A stretch of DNA of 64,000 nucleotides from Lasiosphaeris hirsuta (lineage: Eukaryota; Ascomycota; Sordariomycetes; Sordariales; Lasiosphaeriaceae): assembly GCA_030549175.1 (NCBI GenBank), contig JAUKUA010000007.1, forward strand, positions 868,001-932,000. The letters are read 5' to 3'. The position numbers and the translations under genes are program-made. The notes below the pieces were generated by a model. The model ran no database searches, was not told the DNA's origin, and saw only the letters and a list, made by a program, of their open reading frames with translations. Shown here in pieces: positions 25,901 through 38,420 of this stretch. The stretch's first letter is position 1. Each line of letters opens with the position of its first letter.

Positions 25901-26598
25901 AATAATATTAATTACATAGTTCTAAGGCTGATGGTCTAGGAGTTGTTAAGTTACTTTAGGAGATATTAAAGATATAAAGATCTTAAATCTTTTGGAAATG
26001 TTTAGGATATAAGACGTTATAATATTTACGATTAAGTTTTTACTTTCTAAGATTATGAAGAAAGTATAGTTTTAATAACAGTAGTCTAAACTAAAAGCTA
26101 CTTTTAATATATCAAGGTCCTATAGGTACTTTAGCTGGTATTATTATAGCTACTAGTATAGTAGGAAGATATCGTATTCTACGTCGAAAGGAGAGATTTC
26201 GAATATTATATAAGAAAAGTGTTTTATCTAGTACTATAGAACGATTTCCTTAGTATACTCTTTACTTGATTTAAGGTTGATAGTTCTATTAAAGGCTTTT
26301 AAAGGTTTCGAGATTACTTTATAAACGTAAGAGATATTTTATTTTTTAACAAGGTCTTTACTTATAACTGGGTTAGAGGTACTAAGGTCTAGGAGTACTT
26401 AGACAGAGATTTTCTTAACTGTGTAGTAAATAATAGTTATAGAAATAATCTTACAGGTATTATGGTATAGTTTATAGTTTCGCTTAACCTTCTTATGAGA
26501 AGGTTTCTTAGTGTCATCGTTAAGATAAGTATGCTTCTTAGTAGAGGTTACGGTATGTTAAGACATAGTTTCTAATGCCGTGAGTTTCGGGGTATCGT
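22972..26598 (-). pseudogene. B2 pol (degenerate)
   Basis: Same domain order as in A and D, read on the - strand. Chromodomain about 23040-23260, integrase to about 24600, RNase H and RT next, with the RT motif at 25390-25401 reading Y-I-N-D, then protease near 26350. One - strand IN segment shows as a 75-codon + shadow at 24169-24396. More stops than A. Confidence 0.78.
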
Positions 26599-28173
26599 TT
26601 AAAAATCTAATATATCCTTACTATCGGATAGTTTAATAATACGAGGAAAAAACTTAGGATAGTTTTTTTCTATTATTATAGAGACCTTAGCCTTCTTAGA
26701 TAGTTAAGGAGAGATATCTTCGTTCTTATTTCTTCTACATTTAGTCTTAACTCTAGAGATTTTCTTAGGTAACCTAGAGATATCTTTATTATCCTTAGTT
26801 TTCTTATTATAATATTTAAGAATGTTATAGCCTTGACGTTTATAACGGTAGTATCTCTTACTTATCTTATGTTTGTTAATTTCGGCTTAGTTTATCTCGG
26901 TGATAGCTTCTTTATAGGTTTGTTAATACTTCGTTCGGGTAGATACTAAGGTTTTGTCTTCCTTATCTTATTACTTTTACTTTAGGCCTTTTTTAGGTTT
27001 TTCTTTTATAGATGTTAGACCGGGATAAAAGCTAGAAATATTCATTTCCTTATGGTAATTGTCCTTTTTCGAACGTTCCTTATTATTCGAAGTGGACTTT
27101 TCTTTTCCTTACTTAACTTTGTAACTAATTTCGTAGTTTTTTATTTTATCTTTATAAATTAAGTTAGTAGTAACAATAGCTTCGAGGAAGTTAACATTGT
27201 TAGGGAGGAGGTATCCTATATGTAAATAAATCAAGTTTATTATGGCATTAGAGATAATATTAGTAACTAGTGATTATAAGGCCTAATTACTAAGATCGAT
27301 GGTATAATTAAGTTCTTAAAATTTAGTTATATATTTATTTATATCTTTATCGTAAGTTAAAGCTTTTATAATCTCGTAGTCCTTAGCTCTTCGTGTTAGG
27401 TTACGGAAATGTTCGGCTATAGTAATAACATAGTTATTTTATTAATTTATTAGGTTAAGCTTTTTGATCTAAGTTTCTCTTTTTTGATACCATTCGAAGA
27501 TAATACCTTTGGTAAGAATACTAACAAAACTAATCTTAACTTTGTCATCGAGGAAACTTCGTTTATAGATACTAAAGTACTCTTTAATAAAATGTTATTA
27601 TATCTTAAATTTGCCCTTATCCTTTCCGTTATATTTTTTAGGTTTTGTTATAGTTACGGCGGTACTTTAACTATGGAAGTTCTAAATTACATTAGTATTA
27701 TTACGAATTAGGTTCTAGTTAGTATAAATAAGGTCGAGAAAGATTACTATAGGGTCACGTGGGAGTAAAGAGCTTTAGAAGCCTAGGCCCTAAGATCTTA
27801 GGGATCTCGGGAGCCTAGGTAGGCCTTCTAGTAGTCTAGGAGGACCGGGAGGTAGACTTATATGATAGAGATTATTATCTAAGTCGTTATTATTATTACC
27901 GTTATCTAAAGGAGGTAGTGTCTTTATTTTAGTATAATAGAGAGGTAAATTTCCTTTAGTGTTTTTACTTCTTATTTTAGTATCGGAGTTTTATATATTA
28001 TCGACCTGTCTCTAAGCTCGTGTTAAAATCTTCTAGGTAACCTTTTTTTAGAGGTTATGGTCTAAGAGGGAGTCTTCGTCTTAGTCGAAGTATCGTATAG
28101 AAGTTAATTTTTTAGATAGTTATAATAGCCGTCGTAAGGGTTTAATAGATAAAGTTTTTTATAAACGTGTTAT
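26599..28173 (-). pseudogene. B2 gag (degenerate)
   Basis: Start codon ATG changed to ATA (28171-28173) and stop TAA at 26599-26601: 525 codons in frame, matching B1 (524) and D (523). Proline/glycine-rich middle at about 27775-27850 and a decayed CCHC knuckle at about 26830-26880. Broken by TAA/TAG. Confidence 0.68.
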
Positions 28174-29060
28174 AACTTTTTAAATAATCTATTTCTTATC
28201 ATAAGGCCTTACTTATGTTAACCTTGATATAAGAGCTTCTTTAATAAGGTTGTTAAAGTAGGCTTTAAGTTATTTAAATAGTTCTTAGTTTTTCGGAGTC
28301 CGTGATACTTCTAGTTATTAAAGTACTATGAGAGAATTAAGTTAGCTTTAAGCCGTTATAAACTAGTAGCTAAATTCTATGTTATAGTAGTTTTATCAAG
28401 CTTACTTTTTCTCTTAGATACGGAGGAGTTTCTTAATTTTAATAAGCTTAACATTTTATTCTTGGGCTTATATTTCCTATTTCTATATTTATCATACCTA
28501 CCATAGTTTTTACTTAGTAATTTCCTTATAGAGAGCTTCGGTATGTATAATAATAAGATTAAGGGATTTTTCATATTAAGCTATTTAAGTAGTAAACTAA
28601 GTTAATTTCTAGTTAACTTCGATATTAAAAGTAATATAAGAAGTTTTTAATTTTTACTAAGTACTTTTAAGAATATATTAATTTGTTTTAATATGTTATA
28701 TTATCGATTAGTAGTTAGTAACTAAAGTAGTAAATATCAAAGCGAGTAAATCGAGCTTTTCTTTATTTTTATATATATTGTTAATAAAGAAGTAAAGTTC
28801 CTTATAAGCTTTGGTAACTTAATTATAGAGATAAATAAACTATTATAGTAGTTTAATAAGAATTTCGGAGCTTAATAGAAGAGTAAGGAACCTCTTAATA
28901 GTTTATATTTTTATCTTAGAAGGTTCTTAAATTATAAAGTCGGTTCTAAAGTTAAGTTTAGTTTCTTAACCCCAAAGTACGACCGAATATAATATAAGGT
29001 TATTAGCTATTATAAATAGAATAACGGATAAGGGGGTATTCTTAGAGAAGAAAGATTATC
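28174..29060 (-). other. B2 leader
   Basis: 887 bp between LTR and gag, collinear with the leaders of A, B1 and D. A 65-codon - strand frame (28377-28574) corresponds to part of the leader frame of D. Confidence 0.5.
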
Positions 29061-30388
29061 TATGACATAAGTTAGCCTATAAAGATTTAGGATATAATAA
29101 CTATAAGATAAGATATCGATTAAAGAGTTAAACTATAAAGCTTTAATCTTTTCTTAACTCTTAACTTAACCGTTTAATAAACTATCTTAATAATTACTAT
29201 TAGTCTAGTTTAGAGCTTTCATATGATAAACTTAAAGACTTGATCTTTACAAGGCTAATAAGTACAAAGTCCGATTTAGAGGTTTAAAATAGAACGGTAA
29301 GGGAGTTAACTATCGTAATATAAAGTAATAAAGAGCTAGGGAGAAGGAGGTTTAGGGAGATAGAATGATCTAATAAAAGATAAGACATAATACTTCGTAG
29401 TCACAAGTCAGAAGAAACAGAAGGGTTCATAAGGTTATATTACCTCTTAGTTTTATTAAAGTTTAGTTGATAATCTTTCTAAGTTTATTCAAAGAAAACT
29501 AGGGAGTTTCTTCCTCTCAAAGATCTGTCATAACGTACCTATTTTACTTATAGAAGGCTATATATAAGATATAAAGATACTAAAATATTTAAAGGATCCT
29601 CCTAGCTACCCGTCAGTCCTAAATCTCTTTTCTAGCTACCTGTCTCTTATACCTTATAAATCAACGGTTATAAGCTAAGTAAAGCCGGCCTATTACACGT
29701 TAGTCCACGGCCGATATTAGTACTTATCTATACAGCTTAAGTGACATAGTATCTATCGCTGTAGGTATTTCTTCATGTCCTTAGTACTTATATTGGCTAT
29801 AATGTTATTAGGTCGATCCCATGTTAGCTGTCACAGTAACGGTTCCCTTCGTGACTTATACACGGGAGTCGCGGCTACCTGTCACCACTGAAGCTAGACT
29901 TCGGAAAACGTCGGGTTCCAAGTCTTCCAAAGGAATGCCAGCGATAGCGAGGAGGTCTATGATTCGAAAGGCTAACTGTAGGACCTTGACTGACAATGTA
30001 GGCCCTGATCATGATACTAAGGTTGAGTAGCTTGTCTATGACAAATCTGAAGTCTGATGACATTACCTAGCGCGGGCGAGATCCGTTATACGGCTACTCT
30101 GGCTTATGAGTGGTTCTGGGCATTCCGTCATAACCCGTAGGTACTTCAGGAGAATCCGCTGACCTACGTGTCGGCTGAATAGGCCATGGGCCACGCGTAG
30201 GATCATGTCCCGAGTTTGAGCCACGTTGTGGCTATCCTTTATGATAGTTCTCTTATCTACGTGATTCATAATGGATATTCGTGGGTCAATGGGTATGTGC
30301 TTCTTGTGTATGGTTCGTGCCGCTGGTGTATGGCTCGGTCAAGGAGGTCAGTGACCCTGTTGACCTAGGTGAGCCTACCAGTGTGACA
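29061..30388 (-). repeat. B2 5' LTR
   Basis: 1328 bp. The inner end is heavily mutated (TATGACATAAGTTAGCC); the outer about 550 bp are GC-richer and end in an unmutated CAGTGTGACA. Confidence 0.92.
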
Positions 30389-30393
30389 ACTAC
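30389..30393. repeat. Target-site duplication of B2, right copy (ACTAC)
   Basis: Second copy of ACTAC; the integrase frame of A resumes at 30394. Confidence 0.92.
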
Positions 30394-31544
30394 TCTATCC
30401 CATTAAGTTAGAATATTTCCTATAGAAACTTATTTCAATAGACTTTATAACGAACCTTCCCCTCTCTAATAGATATAGTTTTATCTAAGTCATTGTCGAT
30501 ACCTTCACCAAAATGACACACTTCATCTCCCTAAAGGACGATGTTAAGAAGACAGAAGACTTGATCTCCCTCTTTACCCGTGAATGTTAGAAATATCACG
30601 GCATACCTACTAGTATCATCTCCGATTAGGATTCACAGTTTAACATAGGACTTTAGCGTGACTTCCTTAAACATGTCGGGGTTAAGCTAAGAATGTCAAC
30701 CTCGTTCTACCCCAAAATAGATAGCTAGACCGAACGTCTAAATCAACATATCGAGGCCTACCTCAGAGCCTTCGTCAACTATGAAATAAACAATTAAGAT
30801 ACCTTATTACCTACAGCCGAATTTACGTGAAATAACGACAAATCGACTTCTACTGGTAACTCTCCTTTCTACGTTAACTACGGATATCATCTGGCCATTA
30901 ACAATCTCCCTAACGAATCTACGTATAACCCGTATAATGAAATCATAATATATTAGATGACAACGGTCTATGAAAACCTCTATGAAACCCTCAAAGAATC
31001 TCGGAAATAGATAAAGAAGTACATAGATAAGAAACGAACAGAAGTACCCTCCTTTACTAAAAAGTAATTAATAATACTAGATATTAAGAACATTAAAACT
31101 AAAAGACCTATAAAAAAGTTAAATAAGAAGTTACTTAGCCTATTTAAAATCTCTAAGGTAATATTTCCCATAGCCGTAAAACTTAAACTCCTAAAACGCT
31201 AGAAGATTTATCCTACCTTTCACATCTCTCTTATTAAACCTTTCTAAACTGGCTCCTAGCCGATCTCCGACCCTATTTAGGTCTTAAAGTAAGTAAGAGA
31301 TGTTTACCCTGAGGAATTCGTGGTAAAGGAAGTTATGAACTCCCATACTAAGAAAAGGATAGTAGAGTATCTCGTCAAATGGGATAGATACCCTAAGGAA
31401 AAGGATTAGACTTAGGAACCATACGAGCACTTCTTTGACACTTAGGAACTTTAGGACTTCTACGTCAAGTACCCACATAAGCCAAAGGACCCTAGGGTTA
31501 TTAACCTTAAGACTCGAGGTAAGTCCTCTTAGGAGGAGGGATAG
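30394..31544 (+). pseudogene. Element A pol, last part: integrase core and chromodomain
   Basis: Continues the integrase after B2. The core contains HGIPTSIISD and FYPKID-x-TERLNQ, the second and third acidic positions of the D,D-35-E triad (about 30600-30760). A chromodomain follows at about 31284-31478, with VKEVMN, EYLVKWDRYP and an acidic-aromatic EPYEHF end, typical of chromoviral integrases that target methylated-H3K9 chromatin (family knowledge). The frame ends at TAG 31542-31544, touching the LTR. Confidence 0.82.
31531..31544 (+). promoter_or_regulatory. Polypurine tract of element A
   Basis: AGGAGGAGGGATAG immediately before the 3' LTR; the primer site for plus-strand DNA synthesis. 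It also encodes the last codons of pol. Confidence 0.7.
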
Positions 31545-32888
31545 TGTTACATTAGTAAGCTTACCTAGGCTAACAAGGTTACTAACCTCCTTGACCGAGC
31601 TATACTACCAGTATATACCACACACCTACACAATATCATGGACCCATAATAACGGGTTTAAAAAACCCGTTAATATAGAACCAGTACTAAGAAGGTTGCC
31701 ATAACGTGGCGTAACCTCAGGACATATTCCATCGTATAGCCAGTAGCCTATTTAGCCTGTACACAGGTCAAAGGATCCTTAGGCACGACCACGGGTTACG
31801 ACGAGATACCTCGAACCATCTATAAGCTAGAGTAATCACACAGTAGACCTCGTCCGTGTTAAGTAACGTTACCAGACTTTAGATTTGTTATAGACAAGCC
31901 ACTTAACCCTAGTATCATAATCAGGGCCTACATAGTAGCTAGGATCTTATAGTTAGTCTTTCAAATCAGGGACCTCCCCGTTATCACCGGTATTCCTTTA
32001 GAAGACCTAAAACCCAACGTTCTCCGGAGTCTAGCTTCAGTAGTAACAGGTAGCCGCGACTTCCGCGTGTGAGTCACGAAGGGAACCGTTACTGTAACAG
32101 CCGATATAGAATCGACCTAATAACGCTGTGGCCAACGTAAGTACTAAGGACATAAAGGAACGCCTGTAGCAATAGATACCATACTACTAGAGCTATATAA
32201 ATAAGTACTAATACCGGCCGTAGACCAACGTATGATAGGCCGGCTTCACTTGGCTTGTAGCCGCGGATTTGTAGAACGTGAGAGACGGGCGGCTAGAAAG
32301 GAGATTCGGGACCGACGGGCGGCTAGGAGAATCCTTCAGATATTTTAATATCTTTATATCTTATACATAGCCTTCTATAAGTAGTACTGATGTCCTGTGA
32401 CGGATCCTCGAGAGGAAGAAGCTCCCTAGTTCTCTTTGGACAAACCTAGAAAGATTATCAGCTGAACTTCAGTGAAGCTGAGAGGTAATACAACCTTGTG
32501 AACCCTTCTGTTTCTCCTGACTTGTAACTGCGAAGTATCGTTTGTTATCTCCTGTGGCATCGTTCCATCTCCTTGAACCTTCCCCTTCCCACGGCACGTA
32601 CTACTACTTTGGACTGTGACGATCAACTCCCTCAACCACTGTACCAAAGCTCTAAATCCAACCTTATGCCGAGTTACTTGACTATCGAGTCGTACGAAGC
32701 CTTACGAGGATCATCTCCCTAAGTCGGAAGACTTAAAAGCTCTAAATCGGACTAACACTACTGCCGGGGTAGTTAGCTGTCCGGTTGAAGTTGTGATTGA
32801 GGTTATAGCTCTATAGTTCGATCCCTTACCTAATACCTCACCTTGTGGTTGTCACACCCCAGACCTTTGGTGGCTGGCCTGTATCACA
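31545..32888 (+). repeat. Element A 3' LTR
   Basis: 1344 bp, TGTTACATTAG to CCTGTATCACA. The outer about 500 bp are much less mutated than the inner part. Confidence 0.93.
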
Positions 32889-32893
32889 GAAGG
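32889..32893. repeat. Target-site duplication of element A, right copy (GAAGG)
   Basis: GAAGG directly after the LTR; the C1 RT frame resumes at 32894. Confidence 0.92.
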
Positions 32894-35480
32894 GCTGTTT
32901 TGTTATTGACTTATATACCTTAAATAAGATTACAATATTAAATATCTATCTACTTATAGACTAAGACGATATAATTCTTATAATATAAGAAAAAAAGATT
33001 TTCTCTATAATAAATAATATAATCATGTAGTTATTATCATAAAAAAAGGCTCGAGTAATTAAATATAATACTTATAAGATTTAAAAACTTACTTACTTTC
33101 GCCTAATATTTCATAGACCGTCTATTCCGTAATAGTTAAGATTTTATATAAGTATATATCGATAACATCGTCGTCTTTAATACTATAAAAGACGAGTATT
33201 ATAAGTATATAAGTAAGGTACTTAAGCTTTTAGAAAATATAAGAATATATATTAATACTAATAGGTTATTTATAGCCTATCTAACGATCTAACTCTTAAG
33301 ATATATTATTAACAAAGAAAGAGTTATAAAAACAAATGATTAAATTATAACTTTTTAGAAGATAAAGTTCTTAGATATATTAGATATACTTAAGATCTAT
33401 TTAGGAATAGTTAAATAGTTACAACATAAGATTACTTAGTATAACGTTAAAGCTAGACTATTATAAAAAAAAAAGACGGCATTATTAACATTAGGCCATA
33501 AGAAAGAAAAGATTATAAATAGAAATATAAAGAACGTGAGAAAGGCTTATATATCGAAAATACGTTTTTAACCTTCAAAAGACAAATAGGAATCTTTTTA
33601 CTTATTATAAGAATATTTATATATATAATTTACGACTTACTATTATGTTAAAACAAAGCTATTATACTTTAAAGTCGATACTTATAAAAGAGCTTTTAAC
33701 CTCTTCGTTTTCTAACTTAAGAATAACTAAGATAAGAAAGTAATCTTAGGGTACGACCTCGTAATAGAGAGGGTTCTACCGATTATATTCTTATTAAGAG
33801 TAATTATTATGACTAAGTAAAAATACGGATCTATAGAGGTAGAGGTTATAGTAGTTATATAAGTAGTTAAGAAGCTTAAGAAGATAGTTTAGTTAAATTA
33901 ATATTACTTAAACGTCTTAACGGATTATACTCTTACTAAAGATATCATTATGTATACGTCTTTAATAATAATAAACCTAAATAAGGTTAACCTTAAGCTT
34001 ATGAATATAGTAAACTAGCTTTCTTAGTTTAAGATTGATATTTTTTATATCTTAGACATTCTTAATATCGTTCTTAATATACTCTCGTAGCTTCTAACGT
34101 TCGAATAAGACTCTAAGAAACTTAAGGTAGATAAATCTAATAAGCTCAATAATATCTAAGCTATAGTATAGAACATAAGAAACGAGATATCTATTATAGT
34201 TACTTAGGTAAGTACTAAGCCTATTATTAACGACTCGTTTAAAACTATCCTATACGAGAGTTATAAGAACAATACGAAATATAATAAGTTAATAACTAAT
34301 ATTAACACTAAGATAGAAAAACTTATTATACCATAATAGGTAGAACGTACTAAAGTACCTAAGAGATACCTACGACTTCTAATGGGACTATTTAAAATTA
34401 AAGATAAGTTATTATATTATATCGATTATGAGAGAAATCATCGTCTCTATATCCTAAGAACATACGTTAAGACAATACTTAAGATAGTTTATAATAAATC
34501 ATATCATTCTGGCTTCTATAAGATTATAAATAATCTTTAAAATATATACTTTACTAACAAAGTATAAAAAATAAAACGTTTTATCTAGGTTTATAAAGCC
34601 TACTACTAAAACTAAACTGACAAATAACTTACAAACGGAAAAATAATACTTATCTACATAATCTTATAGCCGTTTTATACTATTATAATAGATTTTATTA
34701 TTAACTTACTTATAATCTTATTAGCTAAAACAATATAGTACCTCAAAGGCTATAATATATTTAATATATTTTATATAGTTACATATAAGTTTTTTAAAAA
34801 AAATATTCTTACTAACGAGATGTTATATCTATATAGCTAAAGATTAAGTAAAGGTATTAATAAGATTATTATTTATATATAACTAAGGACTATCGATGAT
34901 AATTATTAATGATAAAGACTTTAAGTTTATATCGATATTATAAAAAGAGATTTTCAATATTTATGATATTAAATTACTCTTTTCTATTACTTATTACTTA
35001 TAAACCGATAACTAGTTAAAAAGAATAAACTAGACGGTTAAGATTACTATTTGTTTCTATATCTTTATAATAAATAAAGAGGTTCCATAAGTTAATATAT
35101 TACCATCGCTTTAGTTTAATATTAATAACATATTAACTATCATAATTAGTAAATTATCTAACAAACTAGTCTTTAGATTCCGGCTAAGATTCTTAGTAAA
35201 CATTTTAACTATGAAAGAAGGTATAAAAGTAAGTACTGAGGTAGTAGAGGTTCTTAAGAAATATTACTAAAAGGAAGTAATTTAACTTCTTAATATCGTT
35301 AATATAATAACAAAACTTTACTATGATAACAAGTATATATCCGAGACCTTTAAGATTAGAAATACTATTTACTTATACCTTTATAAAGGTTACTATCTAC
35401 CTAGTAAACTAAAAAGAAAATAATTATCTTAAAGAGTAAGTCTATTTAAGATTATTAATAAGATAAAGATAAGTAATCTA
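32894..35480 (+). pseudogene. Family C RT, RNase H and integrase (degenerate)
   Basis: After the RT motif at the A insertion, the active site is at 33155-33166 as YIDN followed by IVVF (YxDD with the last Asp changed to Asn). RNase H is at about 33700-34110, with an IDIFYILDILNIVLNILSQ stretch matching the conserved RNase H end (H-x-P-G-x-x-N-x-x-x-D-x-L-S). The integrase zinc domain is at about 34495-34610: Y-H-S-G-F and Y-K-A-Y-Y, where Tyr replaces His or Cys. The integrase core and an N-Q-x-V-E-D-Y-L-type segment follow to about 35300. Several frame changes. The domain set is that of a fungal gypsy group distinct from chromoviruses. Confidence 0.65.
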
Positions 35481-36322
35481 ACTTATAAGCTTAACTTCTT
35501 AACATCATAGAAAATATATTTAATCGTCTTAATTATGTAACTATATTATCTTTAATAAGATAAGAATTCTTTTAACTAAAAGTAATAAATATTACTAACT
35601 GTTAAAATTAATAAATAAGAAGAATAGAAGCTTAACTATATCGTTAGTAATAAAATAAGTTAGGAGAAGAAAAACCTAAACATTAAGTATCTTATTTACT
35701 AGAAGAATCACGAAGCTAAGGACAATATATAAGAACTAAGAATAAACCTATTACTAAACATAAAAGATACTATTATAAGTTACGAAGTAAGAAATCTTAT
35801 CAACTAAAATAAGAAATATAAAAAGAAAGATATTAAGACTGTTAAATACGTAAAGGTTAATATTATCTCTACTATAGAAATAATAGTTAAACTTTTATAA
35901 TACTAAATTACTAAATAATAGATATTTTTAAGGATAAGTAACTTTCTTAATAAGATAAAGAAATATTTTAATTATAATATTAGATCTTTTTTTTCTTTTA
36001 CTTTTCTTTATTAACCTTACTTAATTACATAAGTACCTTCTTACTACGAGTTAAAGAAGATTAAATAATTAAATAGAAACCTTATTATAATATCATTTTT
36101 CCTTTATTAATTTTTCTTATTATAAAGCTCTAACTTACTAAGTTAGGTTATTAACTAAAAAACCCCTCCTATAAAATTTTTATATTTTTCTTTCTTATAA
36201 TTATTACTACTTTTATTACCGTTATTAAGTTATATCTTTATACTTTCTCTATATCTTATTATTATATTTATTCGTACTCTAAAATAGCTAAATTTAATTA
36301 TTTATAAAAGTACATTTATAAA
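35481..36322 (+). other. AT-rich tail of pol and spacer before the extra ORF
   Basis: Very AT-rich. Scattered + strand segments of basic, Gln-rich coding character (about 35560-35890) may be the integrase C-terminus. No chromodomain recognised and no promoter motif that stands out. Confidence 0.35.
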
Positions 36323-37912
36323 ATGAAATATCAATTTAAGATAACTCGAGCTAAGCCGAATAATCTAAATATATCTGAAAACAGCCTAATAACTAAGAGT
36401 CTAAATCTTATATACCTTCAAATTCTAACTGAAGAAACCTTAAGACATACTAAATAAGCTTAAAAAAGTATCATCGTTACTACCAAATATTGTAAAGACG
36501 ACTACGATAAGCTTAAGCCTGATGATCTACCTAATTATGATTCTAACTATAATAATAATAAGAGTAAGTATATAAAGGATAATAACTTTAATCTTATTAT
36601 AAAAGGTAAGTTTAATAATAAAGATAAAAAGATAACCTTAAATCTCTTAGATAATTTACCTAGCTTTTTTACTAACTTACCTATTAAATATTATATCCCT
36701 AAGAAGTATTACTATTAAGGTATAAAGATACTTTAAAAATAAATTAAGTAAAGAACTAAGTAACTTATTACCAGCGATAAAGAGCTTAAGGTTTTACTAA
36801 ACTATAGAGCTTACTTTAAGTTTAAGTATTATAATAAGTTAATAAGTAAATAAGAAGCTTATAAGTATATTACCTTTATGATTAACAATCTAAAACTTCT
36901 TTTTATAATAACTAAAAAGATTAAAAGTATCTTTATTAAAGGATCAAAGTTAACTATTAAAAATTAAGATCTAACTAATAATCTATATATATATTAATTA
37001 AAGAAGTTATTAAACAAAGTTAAGATAACATATAATAAATAAGATATTAATAATAACTACTTACCTTCAAAGGTATTTATCTTTATAACTATTTATTATT
37101 ATCTTATAATTACTTTAAATAAAAAACTATCTTTAGTCCTTATCTACCTTAATTATCTTAACTTTATATAAATTCATACCTAAGCTGACTAAGTAAATAT
37201 TCTTATTACTAACACAAACTAATAATAACATACATAGTTTCAATATCTTAAGTACTAACTTACCGATAAGACTATAAAGCTTAAAAAGACCAAAGTAATC
37301 TATACATCTTTTATAACTAATATATTTATTAATATATATAATCTTTAAAATTACCTTAAGAATAAGATTAAGGAGCTTCCAAGTTACAATAAGGTCTATG
37401 AAGCTTTCTAAGCTATAAAGAAAATGACAATAAATAACCTCGATAAATATATTATCAAGAAATAAGTTAACATTCTAACAGGCCATATAAACAAGGTTAG
37501 CCCGAAGACCAAAGTACTTAATAACTAAGTCTAAGATCTTTAGAAGAATTTGACAAAGCTTAATAAAGCTATTAAGTAACTATTAACTACATAACCTATA
37601 ACTATCTCGACTACTCATTTAAGTACCCCTATACCTATTATAACCCTCAGTATCTTACATAAGTATCTTACTAAAAATACCTAGAGCGAAATCATAACTA
37701 TAGACACTCTATCTAAGAAGTAAAACAAGTACGGTATCCCTACTGACTTATTCAGTACTGACGCTCCCAAGGTTAGTATACGTAGTAAATCGGTAGCCTT
37801 TTCTTCTACTCAAGAGACCCCTACCAAAGGTATCGGTTGTAAGAAGTTTACCGCTAAGAAGTCGCCTCCTAAGACGACTAAGCGGAAGACACTCTTCGAC
37901 ACTGTGGACTAG
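36323..37912 (+). pseudogene. Additional ORF of family C between pol and 3' LTR, function unknown
   Basis: From ATG 36323 one frame runs 529 codons to TAG 37910-37912. All or nearly all of its many internal stops are TAA or TAG in positions fitting CAA/CAG, so it looks like a real coding frame under RIP. It begins MKYQFKITRAKPN. An acidic Asn/Asp-rich zone follows, then long Lys/Leu-rich helices, a probable coiled coil near 37440-37560, a Ser/Thr/Pro zone, and a basic C-terminus (TAKKSPPKTTKRKT). I see no signal peptide, transmembrane segment, zinc finger or protease. The position is that of an env or additional ORF. The 3' third is less mutated than the 5' part. Whether homologues exist cannot be told from here. 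Confidence 0.55.
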
Positions 37913-38058
37913 AGGGGTATGAGCGTAAGGAATGGGATGATCTAAGTATGGTAACGGTATACGAAAGGGCTGGGGGTAATTAGTGCTTTTCTTATAGTTT
38001 AAGAGAGCGGAGGACGATAGCGAGGACGTCCTTTTCTATATTCTTTGCCTCGGGTACA

Positions 38059-38292
38059 TGTTACGTGGAAAAATATAGACAGCCTAGATAGGTTAGTTCG
38101 TTATACGTAGTCCCTACGTTCAATTGAACACAGGGGGTACGCTACCATATAATGGTAGCGTGCCCTCCAGACTGATTGCCAACGGGCCATCCTTTACAAA
38201 TTATTTACACCACCATATAATATGTCATGTCAGTGTTCATTTGAAGGACCACCAAAGTAACGCTTACACAAGCGGTCCTTTTGACCGTAGCA
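38059..38292 (+). repeat. Family C 3' LTR (C1)
   Basis: 234 bp, starting TGTTACG and ending CCGTAGCA (CGTAACA in C2, so 7 bp inverted ends). It is about 95% readable against 48973-49206 and exactly the same length. No purine tract stands out just upstream. Confidence 0.88.
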
Positions 38293-38420
38293 GCCCCGCT
38301 GCACTACATCGCCGTCAAAAATACAGCGCCCGCACCACCCCGCCGGCGCCGGCGCCGAAAAATCCCACACACCTACTATTAACGTCCATCCGAGCGAGAC
38401 GACTTGTTCCTGGGCCTGTG

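Larger units (their letters stand above)
21644..30388 (-). mobile_element. Chromovirus-type Ty3/gypsy element B2, complete, nested in the integrase of A
   Basis: 8745 bp on the - strand. Two LTRs of exactly 1328 bp, ACTAC on both sides. The insertion lies between the zinc-binding domain and the catalytic core of the integrase of A. Internal region 22972-29060 (6089 bp). Same subfamily as B1 and D by LTR U3, without the 69 bp deletion of B1. More heavily mutated internally than A. Confidence 0.93.
6654..32888 (+). mobile_element. Chromovirus-type Ty3/gypsy element A, complete but split by B1 and B2
   Basis: Flanked by GAAGG at 6649 and 32889. Removing B1 and B2 with one target duplication each leaves about 8.89 kb: 1344 bp 5' LTR, leader, gag, pol with chromodomain, and 1344 bp 3' LTR. 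Equal LTR lengths after reconstruction confirm the model. It sits in the RT of C1. Its LTR U3 sequence is shared with the solo LTR at 52529 but not with B1, B2 and D, which form a second subfamily. Its coding frames are the least mutated of the four copies, for example YIDD is intact. Confidence 0.92.
2967..38292 (+). mobile_element. Ty3/gypsy retrotransposon, family C, copy C1 (5'-truncated, hosts nested element A)
   Basis: The oldest element of the nest. It runs 2967-6653 and 32894-38292 on the + strand once element A and one GAAGG copy are removed, giving about 9.1 kb. Order: gag, C2H2-type finger, protease, RT, RNase H, integrase, an extra ORF, and a 234 bp 3' LTR (38059-38292). The 5' LTR and the first part of gag are missing. 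Copy C2 (48973-50441) supplies the missing 5' end, and homology to it starts near 2967. Every frame is full of TAA/TAG. Taking A out restores the RT frame exactly, so A inserted into coding sequence. Confidence 0.85.

Noticed and set aside
29821..30030. Short frames in LTRs (29821, 30063, 15797, 52575, 52876, 62546).
   Set aside because: LTR sequence; the frames recur only because the LTRs are copies, and they are not conserved between the two LTRs of a pair.
38124..38420. Extension of the Ser-rich ORF upstream into the C1 LTR.
   Set aside because: The extension is LTR sequence also present in C2 with other flanks; ATG 38421 is a better start.
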